In this document: in pieces, positions 1-13,887 of the stretch
How positions within the stretch are numbered: position 1 is the first letter of the stretch
Layout: each line of letters starts with the position of its first letter
From: Zasmidium citrigriseum
Taxonomy: Eukaryota; Ascomycota; Dothideomycetes; Mycosphaerellales; Mycosphaerellaceae
Length of the DNA: 64,000 bases
Reading direction: 5' to 3'
Assembly: GCA_002786025.1 (NCBI GenBank)
Contig: NHNW01000061.1
Span: 1 to 64,000 of the forward strand
Notes under the pieces: generated by a model
Databases searched by the model: none
What the model was told of the DNA's origin: nothing
Seen by the model: the letters and a program-made list of their open reading frames with translations, nothing else
Position numbers and translations under genes: made by a program

Positions 1-116
1 CTAACCCTAACCCTAACCCTAACCCTAACCCTAACCCTAACCCTAACCCTAACCCTAACCCTAACCCTAACCCTAACCCTAACCCTAACCCTAACCCTAA
101 CCCTAACCCTAACCCT
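1..116. repeat. Telomere, (CCCTAA)n
   Basis: About 19 uninterrupted copies of CCCTAA start at base 1. The C-rich strand is at the 5' end, as expected for a left chromosome end with TTAGGG telomeres, the usual filamentous-fungal type. The array ends in two variant CCTATGA units near 114-128 and then passes directly into mutated subtelomeric DNA. The window therefore starts at, or very close to, a real chromosome terminus. Confidence 0.98.
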
Positions 117-1449
117 ATGACCTATGACCTAGACGCACAGGTATAGAAATGCTATTTCGGTCGCTACGAACCGATACGGCGGCGGATATAATTAACACGC
201 CGGTTAAAAGTATAGCGAATTAACCTTAATACGTTACGAAACTCCGAGGGCTAGTAGAGGACAAATAATTCCTATTTATAGAGCTTAAGGGAGCTAAATT
301 ACCTCGCGACCCTAAGTATCTCTTTCCTACTTCGTAGTAGAGTATAGAACTTATCTATATATATTACGAGATAAGTAATACTACGAAATACGCTAGCTAG
401 TCGAATCGTACGCGCCTAGCGATCGAGTCGTAATAGTTTATATATCTCGCTATAGCTAATAATAAAGATTAGGCGGGTAATAGAATAGATCTATAATAGA
501 ATTATCTAGCTAGTAAATATATCTATATTATACTATTTAGTAAATAGGAACGCGTTCTCCTCGAATAGTATAAGCGTAGCCTCTCGATAGATTAGGCGAT
601 AAACCTAGAGTAGCGATAGCTAAAATTATATATCCTTCGCGGACTAGCGGAGTAGAGGTATTATATAAAAGTAGAACTAGCGTTCCTAATATTAGCTATA
701 GAACTCGCTTCGATAGCGAGAGTTTAACTTCTAGATACTACGCTTATTACTAGCTTCTACTATACTAGAGTACGTATAAATTATACGCTAGAGTATAGTA
801 GGTCTATATATACCTAACGCGTCTAGTACCTAGCCGCTCTATACGTAGATTATCTTCCCTCCTAGTACTAGGCGCTATATTATATTTCTTATCTTAAGGA
901 GTAGTTCTAATAGCGACGCTTATAAGTAGTAGTTAGTATAGCGCTTACGGATATAGTACGGCGCTAGAAGGCTTAGTATTAGCTTCGACTAGTTTAATAG
1001 GTTCGACTAAGCCTAATAAATTAAGGCGGTACGATCGAAGTAGTCGATATTTCTAGAGGAGTAATAGAAGCGATAGGAGTAGTAGGGATTTATAACGTAG
1101 GTAGGCGTTTCTATTAGACAAGGCCTTATTAGTCGTAGTATTACTATAGCTAGTAATCGGACGTAAAGACGCGTTCTCTAAGCGTAGCGGAAAATAACGC
1201 GAAGTTACTAGAGTAATAATAGAGCTATATTATACTAAGCTAGGTTTAGAGACTATACCTCTTACGTTCCTTAGCGCTATACCGATTATAACTTAGTATA
1301 AAAATAGCGATATAATTCGTACTAGTACCTCTAAATTCCTATCTAAAATACGTAATATATAAGTCGTAAGGGTCGAGTATAGAAAATAAAATATAGAGGG
1401 TAAAGGATAAGATAAGTAAGAGCGCTACTATTATATAACTATAGAAAGT

Positions 1450-1523
1450 AGTTACTAGCTAGTAATAATATTCGTAGCGAGAGTCTAGTTACTAGCTAGT
1501 AATAATATTCGCTACGAGAGTCG
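1450..1523. repeat. 37-bp tandem duplication
   Basis: A unit beginning AGTTACTAGCTAGTAATAAT occurs twice head to tail, at 1450-1486 and from 1487. The copies are identical until one or two bases differ around the GTAGCGA / GCTACGA segment. It lies in the RIP-mutated tract and has no visible coding meaning. Confidence 0.85.
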
Positions 1524-4500
1524 TAATAGAAGATAGAATATAGGCGACGTATTTATTACTATATTACTTATTTGTTATACGTAGTTTAAGATATACTACT
1601 TTCTTTACTAGACCCTTCCCCTTACTACTAGAATAGTAGGAGGACGAACGATTCTTAGTAATACCTTTTAGCTTTATAGCGGTCGAACGCTATAAAGGAG
1701 TAGGGTTAGTCTCTAGTAATAGCGAGACTTTATAGTTACTCGTAGATATTCTAGTTAATACGCGATTAACTCGTAGCTTATCTTTCTCTTTTAATAGCGA
1801 CTTAGGTACGCTCTAGCCGCTTATAAACGCCTTAAATAGCCTTAAGGCTAGACTAATAGGCTTATTAGGACGCGACGCTAGGGAATTAGATAGCTTAGAT
1901 ATATAAGGGGAGCGACGAGCTAGTTTAGTAGACGTTATAAAGCTAATAAGGTTATCTAGTATAGCGTATACGCCTCCCTTCTTAATAGCTATATTAGATA
2001 TATTAGGAGAAAGCGGTTATACGTCTCCTTCTATTAATAGCTAGGCTAAGTATTAGGTAGGAGATAAGACGTATTTAAGCTACTAAGGTACTATTTAGCT
2101 AAGAGTAGGAGTTAGTAGACCTTTTACTAGTAACGCGATCTATACTATAGCTTCTAATACCTATAGTATACTAGTATTTAGTTCTAGCGACTCTTCTTCG
2201 ACTATGTACTTAGTAGCGTATAATAGTTACTTATATAGGTCTATTAGCTCGTAAGAGAGCTAGATAGTCTCCTCTTATAGTTTAGGGGACTAATCGAAGG
2301 CTTTCGGGAGAGAGCGATAGTATTTAGGTAGTCGGGATAACGATTTCTTATATTTCTCGACTTATAGAGCTTTAGTAGAGATATAAGGCGAGCTAGGTAA
2401 AGGTCGAGATAGGCGAGAAGGCTTCTCTTTAGCGTTAGCTTTAACGGACTTCTTAGTAGTAAGAGGGGAGGAGTCGTTAACTACGAGTCGACCCTTAAGC
2501 GCTTCGTCGATAGTTATAGAGGCGCTAGTAGGCCCTATATAGATTCTCGTAGTAAGGGGTATACTAGTAGTAATAGTAGGATTCTTACGTCTCTACTTAG
2601 CTATAAGGGATTTAGTTACGTTACGCTTAGTAACCTACTACGGCGCGTATTTAGTACTAGTATACGCGTTAGACTCCTACTATACTAGGAAGAAGCGCTA
2701 GTCCTCTATAAGTATAGCTTCGATAGCGAAATAGTCCTCGCTAAGATTCTTACGTAGAATCTACGAGAGTTTAAAATAATAACCTTAATATAGTACCTAG
2801 GCGACTAAAGCCTTATTATATATATATCTAATAACGTAAGTATATTCCTACTTTTATAAGTCTTCCTCTTCCTATTCCTTTATCTTATCTTACTCTTCTT
2901 CTTACTCTTCTTCTATATACTATTACTACTCTTCCTACTACTCTTCCTACTACTTATCCTACTACTTGTCCTACTATTCGAGGGTCGTATTAGTAGCTAA
3001 CTAAGTCGTAACGCCTAGTTACTATAGAGGTAGGGAGGGGCTTATAAGCGCTATTAAAGAGTAGATATAGCGTATACGAGGTATAGTAGTTATAGATAAT
3101 AGATATAAAGAGTTAGTATTTAGAGTAGGATAGGATTTATATTAGAGGAGCGTATTAATATAGCGCGACTATAAATAAGGTTAGTACTTACGCTAGCGCG
3201 ATAGAATTAGGAAGCTTTAGCGAGCTATCGTATAACTAATAAATACGTTTAAAATCGCTAGTATCTTAGAATTATAGGCGCGAGTACTATAGAACGCTAT
3301 AGTATCGAATAGGATAGTAAGGACGAGAATAGCGACCGCCGCGTAGGGATAGACTAGACTTTAAATAAACCGTATTACGTAAGATAAGTATAATCGGGGT
3401 AGTAACTAGGTTTACCTATTAGCGTTTAGTATCGTAACGGATATAGATTATTATATTATAGCGCTATTACTATACGGATAGTAATAGTATTTAAAGAGTA
3501 AAGGATAGTTACTAGTCGGCGAGCGTATTTAGGTTAGCTAAGCGTCGCTATATAGCTAAAGGTCGCTAGGCGGTAATATATTCTAATAGTTATAGTCTAT
3601 AGTTAGTTTATAGGTAAGGAGGGCTTAGCTTATATATTTTTAGTATCTTCTAGGTCCGGAGCGGTTAGTATAGGTTTAAACTAATTACTATCTAGTAGAG
3701 TACGTAGTAGTTTACCGTTTATAAGACCTTTATCTTTCGTATAAATAAGTTCGAGGTCGTTAGTTATACGCTTCTCGTTAGGGTATTTAGCGATTAATTA
3801 CTATATACCGATATATCCGTTAAAAATATTAGTCGGTTTTATAGTAAACTAACGGACGGTCTTTTATACTATCCGGTACTATACGGATAAGGTTATATTC
3901 GTCTTAAGTACGACCTTAAGGATACTATCTTCGCTAGGCTACTATAATAGTATCTTATATCTAAATATTTACTTAGGGAAAGGTTTTAGGATATATACTT
4001 TATTAGTTTCGAAGCGAGGGATAATCTAGATATATTATTCGGTATACTCTAGTAAGCCGTCTAGCTATATGTTAGTATTCTATAGGTTAAGTAGTTTTTA
4101 TAGGCGACGATAATAGTACCGCGTCTAATAGCGCTAGGGGTAGTCCTCCTAGTTAATATAGTAATATATATCGAAGGGGGGCCGCTAATCGAATAGGATC
4201 TTTAGTTTAGTCTCCTAGTTATTTTCTAAGTAACTATACCCGTATTCTCGTAAGTTACCCCCTTAATATCGACTAAATACGATAAGGGGAATATACTCGC
4301 TAGTACGGCTAATAAGACTATAAGATAGCCTATATAGACTAAGACGCTTATTAGGCCCTATAGATACGTCGTTAATATCGACGAGTCTTATCTCGTCCCT
4401 ATACTCTAAAGAGCGAGCTATTACGGTAAGGATCTAATAATAGTATCGGAATATATATAATTCCTAGAGCGTCTCTAATATATTATCTTCTACTACGCGG

Positions 4501-6649
4501 AATTCTATATATAGTATAAGGCCTTATTTATAGTTTCGTTTAGCCGTAATAAGTTATATAATCTTCTCTTCGACGTAATCTTAGAATAGCTACTCGCGCT
4601 AAAGTCGTATTATAGTAGTCGGATTACAATATAGGTAGTTAGTACTCTAGGCGGTATATCTAAGTATATCTTTATAGAAAGCGGGTAAGGGAGTCTAACT
4701 AAATAATCGGGCTAGGAACTAAAGTATACTAGTAGTCTTTAACGACTTCTCGAAGTCGAGCTCGTAACGTTTAATAGTACTAACTTTAGAAGGATCGCTA
4801 TAGAGGCTCTAGAGCTAAGTATCCTCGTCCGCTACCTAAGTTACGGTAGGATTTTTACTAGGTATCTATAGCTTAGTTTTATAGGCCTAACTAGTAGTAC
4901 CTTATTAAGCCCTTAACTACCTCCGCCTCGATCTTTTTAGTAAGTAATCCTAAGGGTTTCTAGAGTAGCGACTTAGAGTATTAGTAGAGCGAGACACTAG
5001 GTATTCCTTATAGCGAAATCGGGAGAGACTTAGGTCGTTACTATTAATAGTAATAGTAAGATATACGAAGAGAACGATAAGTATCGCTACGTTAGTATAT
5101 TCGGCCTATTTTAGCTATAATAGTAGTAGAAGAGATCCTTTCCTAGGACGTAGGGTTAAGATACTATAAATTACTATAAGGTAGCGGTTAGCTTAGATAC
5201 AAATAAAATTTATAACGTCTTCTAGGTATAGGACGTAGAAAAGTAGATAGCGCCTATCTCGAACTATAGGCTAGTATATATTATTAGGGATTTCGATAGT
5301 ATCTAGGAGGTTAAGGAAGATATAGTACTCTTCCTACGACGAGTAGCTATAGACTCCGTAGGATACTACGTTAAGTATATAATAGATCTATATAATAGTC
5401 GCCTTTAGTACTTTAAAGAGTAAGCGACGAGTATTAGAACTACTATAGCTATATTTACTATACTACTTATATTCGTCTAGAGTACTAGTAGAGAATACTA
5501 GGAGACGGAAGTCGGTTATAGAGAAGGCTAGAGCGGAGGTACGATTAATACTAGCGAAAAGGTTTTTAATAGGATTATACGACTATATATAGGCGTAGCC
5601 GCTCTTATATAGAGGATCTTCCTTAGCTAGCGAGCCGTATATACTAGAAGCCTAGAGGGTACTATACTACTAGAACTCTTAGGTTACCTTAATACCTAGA
5701 CGCTTTATATCCTATTAGTTATAACTATTAGCTTAGAGTAGGATAAGGGGTTTATTCTCGTATTCTAAACTAGGCGCGTATTTCGTAAAATCTTAGTATA
5801 TAAAGTTAATCTAGGTATAGTCGAGTATAATAAAGCGCGTATTAAACTAGTACGAGAGGTCTTTATATATCGCCTAATAGAGTTCTATAATAGTAGGCGT
5901 ATTATATCGCCCCTTATAGCTATACGTAACGGCTACTAGTTAGAGGTCCTAGAATTCGACCGCCCTATCGTAAGCGCTAATACGTCTAAGTATAGATTCC
6001 TAGAGACGTATAAGAGAGAGTAGCTCGCTTATAGCGGTAGGAGGAAGGTATCGATTTAGGAGCGAATAGGATAATTCGCTCTCTACGACCGAGTCGCTAA
6101 TAGTAGTAGCTTTATAGCGTCGGGTATAGTAGCGGCTATATACCTCGTTAAACGTTCGTAGATAATACTAGGTAATATCTATAGGATAAATCTCGGCGAC
6201 CGCGGGCGTAAGTATATTATCTATAAAGTACCTCTACTCCTCTTTATTAAGATATACCTAAGCCTACTATTATTCTAGTTTAGTAAATTTTACTTTATAA
6301 TCTCGAGGAGGTACTACGAGATATAGGAAGAATATAAATATATCGAAGTTAGTAGTACTAGTACCTCGTACGAGTCGAAAATATTTATATTCTCGTAGGG
6401 TAATAGCTAGTAAGGTAACGGTCGTATACTAGTTAGCGTAGATCGTCTTCGCGAAGCGTTAAGTATAGAATAGCTCTAACTTAGACGAGTACGCCGCTAA
6501 GGAGTTAAGAGGTACGATAACCGCGTCTATATTATAGGCTCGTATAATTTCGATATCTTTACCTTAACGGAGAAGGTAAGACTAGTAGAGGCTAAGGGTA
6601 ATATATAGTAAGAACTATATATTAGACTCTAACTATAAGGAGAGTAAGA

Positions 6650-9600
6650 AGAGTATAGGGGGGCGATTAGTATATTTAGTATCGCTAGTTATAAAGTACT
6701 TAAGGTTCTTATAATCTAAAAGGATACGGATAGGCTCCTTATAGCCTATAAGTTTAGGTTACTATTCTTCGAAGGCTTTAACGATAGCTAGTAATTCCTT
6801 ATCGTATATATTATAGTTACACTCTTAAGGGTTTATCTTCTTAGAATAGAAGGCTACTAGACGAAGGATACCGTCCTCTCCCTTCTATAATAGGACTCTA
6901 GCTATTACCTAGTCGGAGGTATTAGTTTCTACCTATATAGGTAGGTTAGGATTAAAATAAGCTAATACTAGCGTAGTTGTAAAGCGACGCTTAAGTTCGT
7001 CGAAGGCTCGCTAGTATCGATCGGTCTAGTAAAACTAAACATCCTTCTTCGTTATATCCGTTAATAGTATAGCGACCCTAGAGAAGGAGTTAATAAATCG
7101 TCGGTAGAAACCTACAAATCCTAGGAAGGCGAGAATATCTTTAGCATTACGTAGCGTAGCCTAGTTCTAAATCGCTTCTACTTTAACTAGATCTATCTTA
7201 ATTCCCTCTATAGTAACGATAAGACCGAGATACTTAACTTTCTTAATATTAAATTCGTACTTATTAATATCGATAGGTAGTCTAGCGTCTCTTAGTTTAA
7301 TAAGAACTTATCGAACCTTTTACTAATAATCTTTAAGCGATCCTAAGGAGTAGATTAAGACGTTATCTAGGTAGACTATAATAAAGTCGTTAAGGAACTC
7401 TTAGAGTACGCTATTAACGTAACGTTACTAGGAGCTAGGCCTATTATAGAGCCTAAAGGGAAGAACCTTATATTAATATAGGCTATAGCGCGTAATAAAG
7501 GTAGTTATTTATTTATTACCTTTACGAATACGAAGGTTATTAAAAGTAGTAATAATGTCTAGTTTAGTAAAGAAGGTCGCCTTATAGAGTCGATCTAGTA
7601 TCTCTCTAAGTAAGGGAATAGGATACTAGTCTTTAATCGTAAGGGTATTAACTCCTCGATAGTTAACGTAAACCTATAGGCCTCTACTAGGTTTACTAAC
7701 AATTAAGGTAGGCGAGGTATATCTTAAGTTAGACTTCTCGATAGTTCCCTAGGCAAGTCTATCGTCGATATACTTCTTTATAACTACTAGTTACTTAGGA
7801 CTTATAGCGTAGGCTTTCTTATAGGGGATCTTAGTACCTAGTTTAAGGTTAATAGCGTAATCTAACGGCCCGTACTCGGGTACTATAAATTCTATCTTAT
7901 ACTTAAAGGCGTCGGCTAGGTTATAATAGACTAGCGGTAGCTTTACTCGTAGATTAGTCTTATTAGAACTTATAAACTTCTTAATATCCTCGGGTAATAG
8001 GGCGTCGAGGGCTTCGTCGACTACGAGTATAAAGGACTTTATATACTCGTTATTATAGGTAATATCGTTAGAGAGATCTTCTAGCTAAAGAACGGAGAGT
8101 CGTTCGGGGTATTACTTAGCTAGTTTAATAAAGGTATTAGTACTAATAAAGTATATATTAGGGTTAGGATTAGATTCGTTATTAGCGGGTTAGTCGCTAT
8201 CGCGGGCGTACGACCGACTATCGGTATCGATAGTTACTATATAGGGCCGGCCTCTATAGTTATATAGACGGTATTACTCGGAGCCGAACGTAATCGTACG
8301 CTTACTAAAATCTAGCTAAGGATTATACTCCTTAAACTAAGATATTCTAATAACGAGGTCGTACTAGTCTAGATTAGTAATATAGTAGAGTCCCTAGTCT
8401 ATATAGCCTCTAATAGTTATAGTAATTATAGTAGTATATATAAGTTAAGTTCGACGGCTATCGGCTAGGCGGAGACTCTTAAGTAAGGAAAGACGGAAGG
8501 TAGGTAACTTATATACGTAAACGAAGGAAGAATAAACGAAGAGGGCTAAACTACTAGTATCTAGTAGGGCTTTAGCTTTTACTTTTAGATTTCCTACTAC
8601 TACTACTAAACTTATATATATAAGGTATTAGCTATACTTAGGCTCGACTAAAACGGATTAGTATATCTTAGTTATAGTAGTAGAGAAGATAGTAGTAGTA
8701 TAGGAGATATACTCCTCGTAATCTCGTATATACTAGTATCTCTATTTAGATTAGGGTTCTTACTCTTATTTATATTCTTCTTCGTATATTCGGGCCTTAT
8801 TAACGCGACTTTATTATAAGGCTAAGTATTTCCCTACTCGGAGCCGCTAGTAAGTAGAGGGCGCTCTAGAGCCGACTCGATCTATAGCTACTCGTCGTTT
8901 ATAGTATTAAGGGCGACATTAGCGGCGCGTACGTTAGCTTCGGTATATAGCGTATCTACGGATATATCTCCGTATATAAAGCGTCCCTTATCTTAGTAAA
9001 GAATATATCGAGTATTAGTACTAGTATAGCTAGGCTCTCGGTACTAGAAGTACTTATTCTACTACCTTAAGGCTTATCGATCTACTTCGGAGAGTTTAGG
9101 GAGACCCTTATACTTACGAGGAATAATTCGTATTAGAGTACTAAACTAGCGCTATCTAGAGCCTAGATTACCGCCGGAGCCTTAGTTATTATTATTAGAG
9201 CGGCGGTTACCTCTACCGTTACTAGTACCGCTATTATTACTATTTAGGCTAGGGTTTATACTCTTTATAGTCTAATATATATCTTCTTCTATCTTAGCCG
9301 CCTTATAGAAGTCGTTAAATAGTATATGTTAGAAGTACTTTATTTCTCGTATATAGACCCTATTTAACTTAAGCTATAACTCGTAGGTATTAGGTTCCTT
9401 TATAGCTTTAGCGAGTAGTAACCGGTAGACGATAATAAACTCGGAGAAGGGTTAGCCTTCCTTCTAACGGATCTAGGTTAGTTTAGTAGCCGCTTTAAGG
9501 GCTATATTACGTTCGCCGAAGTTAGAGTTAAGTTCGGACTATATATTATCTAGACTCTTCTAAGTACTCTCTAAGTATAGGTTAATTAACTCCTAAGGAG

Positions 9601-9950
9601 CGCTCTTAGTACGTCGTAGAATATAGTCGAAGATCTCCTAGATATTAGTAGATTTATCGAACTAGGCTACGATCTTACTAGTTATCTACTTACGCTAGAC
9701 TTTATACTCGGGTGTCTTACTATTAAAGATATCGGGATCTAGAAACTTCGTATTACGATAGGAGTAGAAGTAGGTACTAACGGTACTAGTATAGGTTAGA
9801 GCTATAGATACTACGCGCGCGAATAGATAGGTAGGTATAGACTAGGTATACTATATCGTTAGTATAGGCGTAGAGGCGCTATAGCGTATCTACTTAAGAC
9901 GACTTAATAGAGGTAGTTCTAAAGTAGCGGCCGCGTTAGTAATAGTTAAT
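6650..9950 (-). mobile_element. RIP-killed Ty3/Gypsy LTR retrotransposon (gag, RT, RNase H)
   Basis: Translating the minus strand while reading through stops gives recognisable Ty3/Gypsy pieces in the expected order. A gag-like region lies at about 8.9-9.9 kb and ends in a zinc knuckle near 9,010-9,056. Its cysteine positions now read Tyr or Thr (CFxCREPGH-type, with TGC changed to TAC). Reverse transcriptase at about 7.0-7.75 kb shows a PTLIVSKPSRG-like block, a YPIPLLREILDRL block and the active site near 7,345-7,379, now YLDN instead of YLDD. RNase H at about 6.65-6.95 kb shows ETNTSD, VAFYSKK, YDKELLAIVKA and a TDHKNLKYF-like block. Most stops are TAG at former CAG or TGG. I could not identify LTRs or an integrase below 6.6 kb, so the limits are approximate. 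Confidence 0.85.
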
Positions 9951-12900
9951 TAAGCCTTAACGTTATCGAGCTTATCTCTTAGATTAGAGATCTACTAGTC
10001 TTTATCGCCGACAATACGCTAGTACTCTTTAAACAGGGTGTTATATTCCTTTTCTACGTCTTTAACCTTCTTATTAGCTTCGTTTAGCTTATTAGTAGTA
10101 GCCCGAACACGCTCCTTACTACTATTATTAATAATAGCTTAAGCGTAATCGTCTTATATGTCTATAAGCTCTTATTATAGGTCCTATACCTACTCTTCTA
10201 GATCTTTATACTTCTCTTTTAGCTTCTTATACTTATTAGCGAGGTTATAGATACTATAGTACTAGAACCGAGGACGATCCTAGATAGCGCGGGCGAAGTT
10301 CTAGGAACCGTATACTTAGAAGTTAGTAGCTACTACGTCGTCGAGTTCGTTAGGGAGTTAGGTAATAGTACCCTTATTATAGTAGGACGAGAAGTCGATA
10401 CCTACGCTAGCGTTACTACAGCGCTTAGCTTCTTCGAGGAAGGTATCTTAGAGGTCGTTATTTATCTTGTCGTCGTCTAGTAAGTTAGTAACTCGAGGCG
10501 TCTACTCCTATATTATTAAATTACGAGGACGGCTAGTCGAGCGAGAGCGAGTATATTAACGTATAGGCTTATTATAGTCTTAAGTCTAAGATTTAGGGAA
10601 AGGTATAACTAGTATACTATTACTATCTACAAGCTCTCGATAGGCGTTATACGAGGTAGGGATACTAGAAGATATATTAGTTTAGCTCTTTCGAGTCTAA
10701 ACTTATAGGAGTTTCTATACGATCTAGTTACCTACCTTTCTCTTCTACTCTTCTAACTTAGTAGTTAAGTATTAGCGGTACTAGAGTTCGTAGTCGGAGA
10801 GTTACCGCTAGGGCCTATATATATCGAGGTTAGATTACTAGGTATCTATATATTATAGGGTATTCGCGGTATCGAGGTACGCTAGTAAGGTATATAGCGG
10901 CGTAGAGTATATTACTCTACGCGATTAAATAGTCTCTCGAACTATTATAGAGTAGTAGGAACGAGGGTTACGTATAGGGTTTTAAACTATCGAGAGATAG
11001 AGTTTCTAAGAAGAGCGCGAGAGGCGCGGGCTATTTAAGAGAATACTAAGCCGCTAGTAGGCGTTAGTACGTAACTAGCGGGGTTAGATAAATAGGCGCG
11101 AGGTACGCTCGTAATAATTCGTTAGGTCTAGTAGTAAGGTTTATAGTAGGGAGTTTACCTTTAAAGGCCGTTTAGGATAAGATATCTTCGATAATAGCGC
11201 TAGTACTATCGTTAGGGTTCGAGCGACTAGGCTCCTCGTTAACTATTAAGCTTTTATTAGTATAAATCCTAAGGAAGCTATTAATAAGGTTAGGGAGCGT
11301 ATATATAACGCTCTCGTCGAAACTATTATTAGTAAGGGCGTCGTTAGGATACCTATATCCTTCTAGTCGAAGACTTAATTAGATTCTACCCTTTACGTAA
11401 TTATTAGCTTAATATAGTAGAGCTAGCGCTAAGGCCTTAGTAAGTCGAATATTAGTATTAAATAGAGTATTCCTTAGCGAATTATTATCTAACTCGCTCG
11501 ATAACCCTATTATATTATCTTTATTACTATAGCGACTCCTCTCGCGTACCGACTCGTAATTACGACTAGATTCTTATATAAGGGTAGCTAGCTAAGATAC
11601 GCTACCCTATTAGTTACGTAGGCGGAGTAGGAGGCTAGCGGAGAATTATAGCGTATTCGAAAGGCTAGGGGTAGGTAAATAGGTCTATTAGCGAGTCGGC
11701 TAGGCGCCCGCTATTAAAGAGCTTAGAAGGGGAGTTAGATAGTAGGCTAGTAGGTAGAAGGGATTAGTACTAGGTAGACGTTAGGTCGAGGCTACGACTT
11801 TAGCCGCGTAGTTAGGCGGACGTTAATTAAGAGATATACTTATTCGGCGTAGGATATTTAGCCTTAAGGTTATACGCCCTACTAGGGATATCCTCGAAAG
11901 TAGTACTAGTAATAATACTAGAAGGGATATTACTAGTTCTAGGGAGGTCTAAACGTACTAGCGCGAGCTTATACTAGTTTAGGTCTATCGAGGGCGTTAT
12001 AGAATAGCGCGGTAATAGTATATATCGGTAGGTTATTAGTTCTAGGTAGTAAGAGATATACTATATACTACGAGCCTTATAGTATTATATAATAGGGTAC
12101 TACTATATATATATCCTAGTTAGGGCGGCGTAGATTAGGTATTAGTAGCCTAGCGAGGTAGAGGAGATAGCTTAGAGTCGTTAGCGAGATTATAGTAACC
12201 TTCGAAAGGATTAGAGACCTAGAGGTCGGTAGTCTAGGAGGCTCCGCTTTCCTTAATAAGAGATAGGTTAACTAGAGGTAATAAGAGTCGATCCTAATAT
12301 ATAGCTAGCGATAGTATATAGTTAGGAGCGTTCGAGGGTATAGGCCTTAAACGACCTCTACTACTACTACTTGCGTAGGCCTACGGCGCTATTATAGGAG
12401 AGTTCTAGCCTTAGTATACTATAGTCCGTTTAACTCTTCTATTACTATAATCTCTCGCTCTCTCGCTACGACCCCTATATATACTAGACGTAGATAGGCT
12501 ATTATTTAGAAGTGTCGACTAACTAGTAGTATCGAGTTAGGTAATAGTAGTAGATACTAGTAGGGCTAGGATAGATAGTTATAGTAATAAGCCCGCTAGT
12601 ATAAGTATAGGTACGGGTAGCGGTTAAGTAAGTTAAATAGGTAGTTCTATAGTACTTCGCGTTAGGTCCTAGGTCTTTAATACCTATTCGCTATACTTAC
12701 GACTTAGAAGGAGAGCGCTATATAATATAGTATAAGGCGGTAGGAGCGAGTTCTATAGAACGGGCCTAGAAGGGTACTAACTATATACTAGCTAAGGGAG
12801 AAGTTAACACTATCCTATAGAAGGAATAACTAGTATAATAGTACGAAGTAGTATAGGAGCGAGAGGACGATACTATATTAGATAGTAGGTAAGTCGGTAG

Positions 12901-13871
12901 TACTAGTTAGGGGTATAGAGTATAGTAGGTACTAGCGCTAGAGCTACGTAGGTAGATTAGGTTATAGGTAGTATAGACGATAGCGCTATAGTTAGTAGGT
13001 AGTACTAGCGGTTACTAGGCTATTTAGGTAGTATTAATACTATAAGAGGAATAGATAGGTAGTCTATACGTACGTCGGGTAGAAGTTATAGGTTCTCTAC
13101 TAGCTACTTAGTACTAAGAAATTAAGAAGTAGGTCGCTAGGCGGCGACTCTATTTATATTATATATTATAGGTAGGGTAGGCTAGTCGTTAAGGACTATA
13201 ACCCTAAGCGCGAACGGCTTTAGTAGTATCGATATAACGAGCGAGACTTTAGTAGGTAGCGATATAGTACTACCTTTATATATTATATATAGTAGGAGCT
13301 TACTTACTATATAGATTTAAGGAGCGAGAAGAAATTTTCCGTTTAGTTAAAGGACTATAGAAGGTAGAAGAGTAAAGGGTAATCGCTAATTAGCTAGATT
13401 AGCGGGTTAGCCGTCTAATTAGTCGGGTAGGCGTAGTACTATAGTACGACTTAGGGTAAAGAGATTTACTTACCTACCCTAATAGTACGATAGTAGCGAG
13501 AGCCTATAGTATATAATAGAGAACTATAGTAGGAATCGACTTTCTTCGCTCGGTACGTACGACTATTATTACTAAAGGGATATAATTATAGGAACTATAG
13601 CGGGCGTAATTCTTTCTACTAGAGAGCTAGTAAGAAGCGTACGCGCTAGTAATAACGACCTACCGCCTATACTATAGCCCGAAAGTAGGATATATCGATA
13701 GTCGATATTCGAGATTTATAAGGATAGTATATAGAAAGGTACGTAGGTAATATTATAAGTATTATAGATATCCTAGAGAAGTACGCGAAAGTAAAGAGTA
13801 TAAGCGGCGGACGTAATTAGCTAGCTAGCTACTCTTATAAGCTAATTAGTCTACGTCGTCGATATACGAAG

Positions 13872-13887
13872 CTAACCCTAACCCTAA
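13872..13887. repeat. Short interstitial telomere-like block
   Basis: CTAACCCTAACCCTAA lies inside the subtelomere, almost exactly where the sequence changes from CpG-rich to CpG-poor RIP-mutated DNA. It has the same orientation as the terminal array. It could be an old chromosome end or a breakpoint-repair scar; the sequence alone cannot decide. Confidence 0.8.

Noticed and set aside
2860..2975. Pyrimidine-rich TCCTACTACT-type short repeats, considered as a CRISPR-like or regulatory array
   Set aside because: Units are irregular with no spacers; most likely a RIP-mutated acidic or serine-rich coding run on the minus strand.
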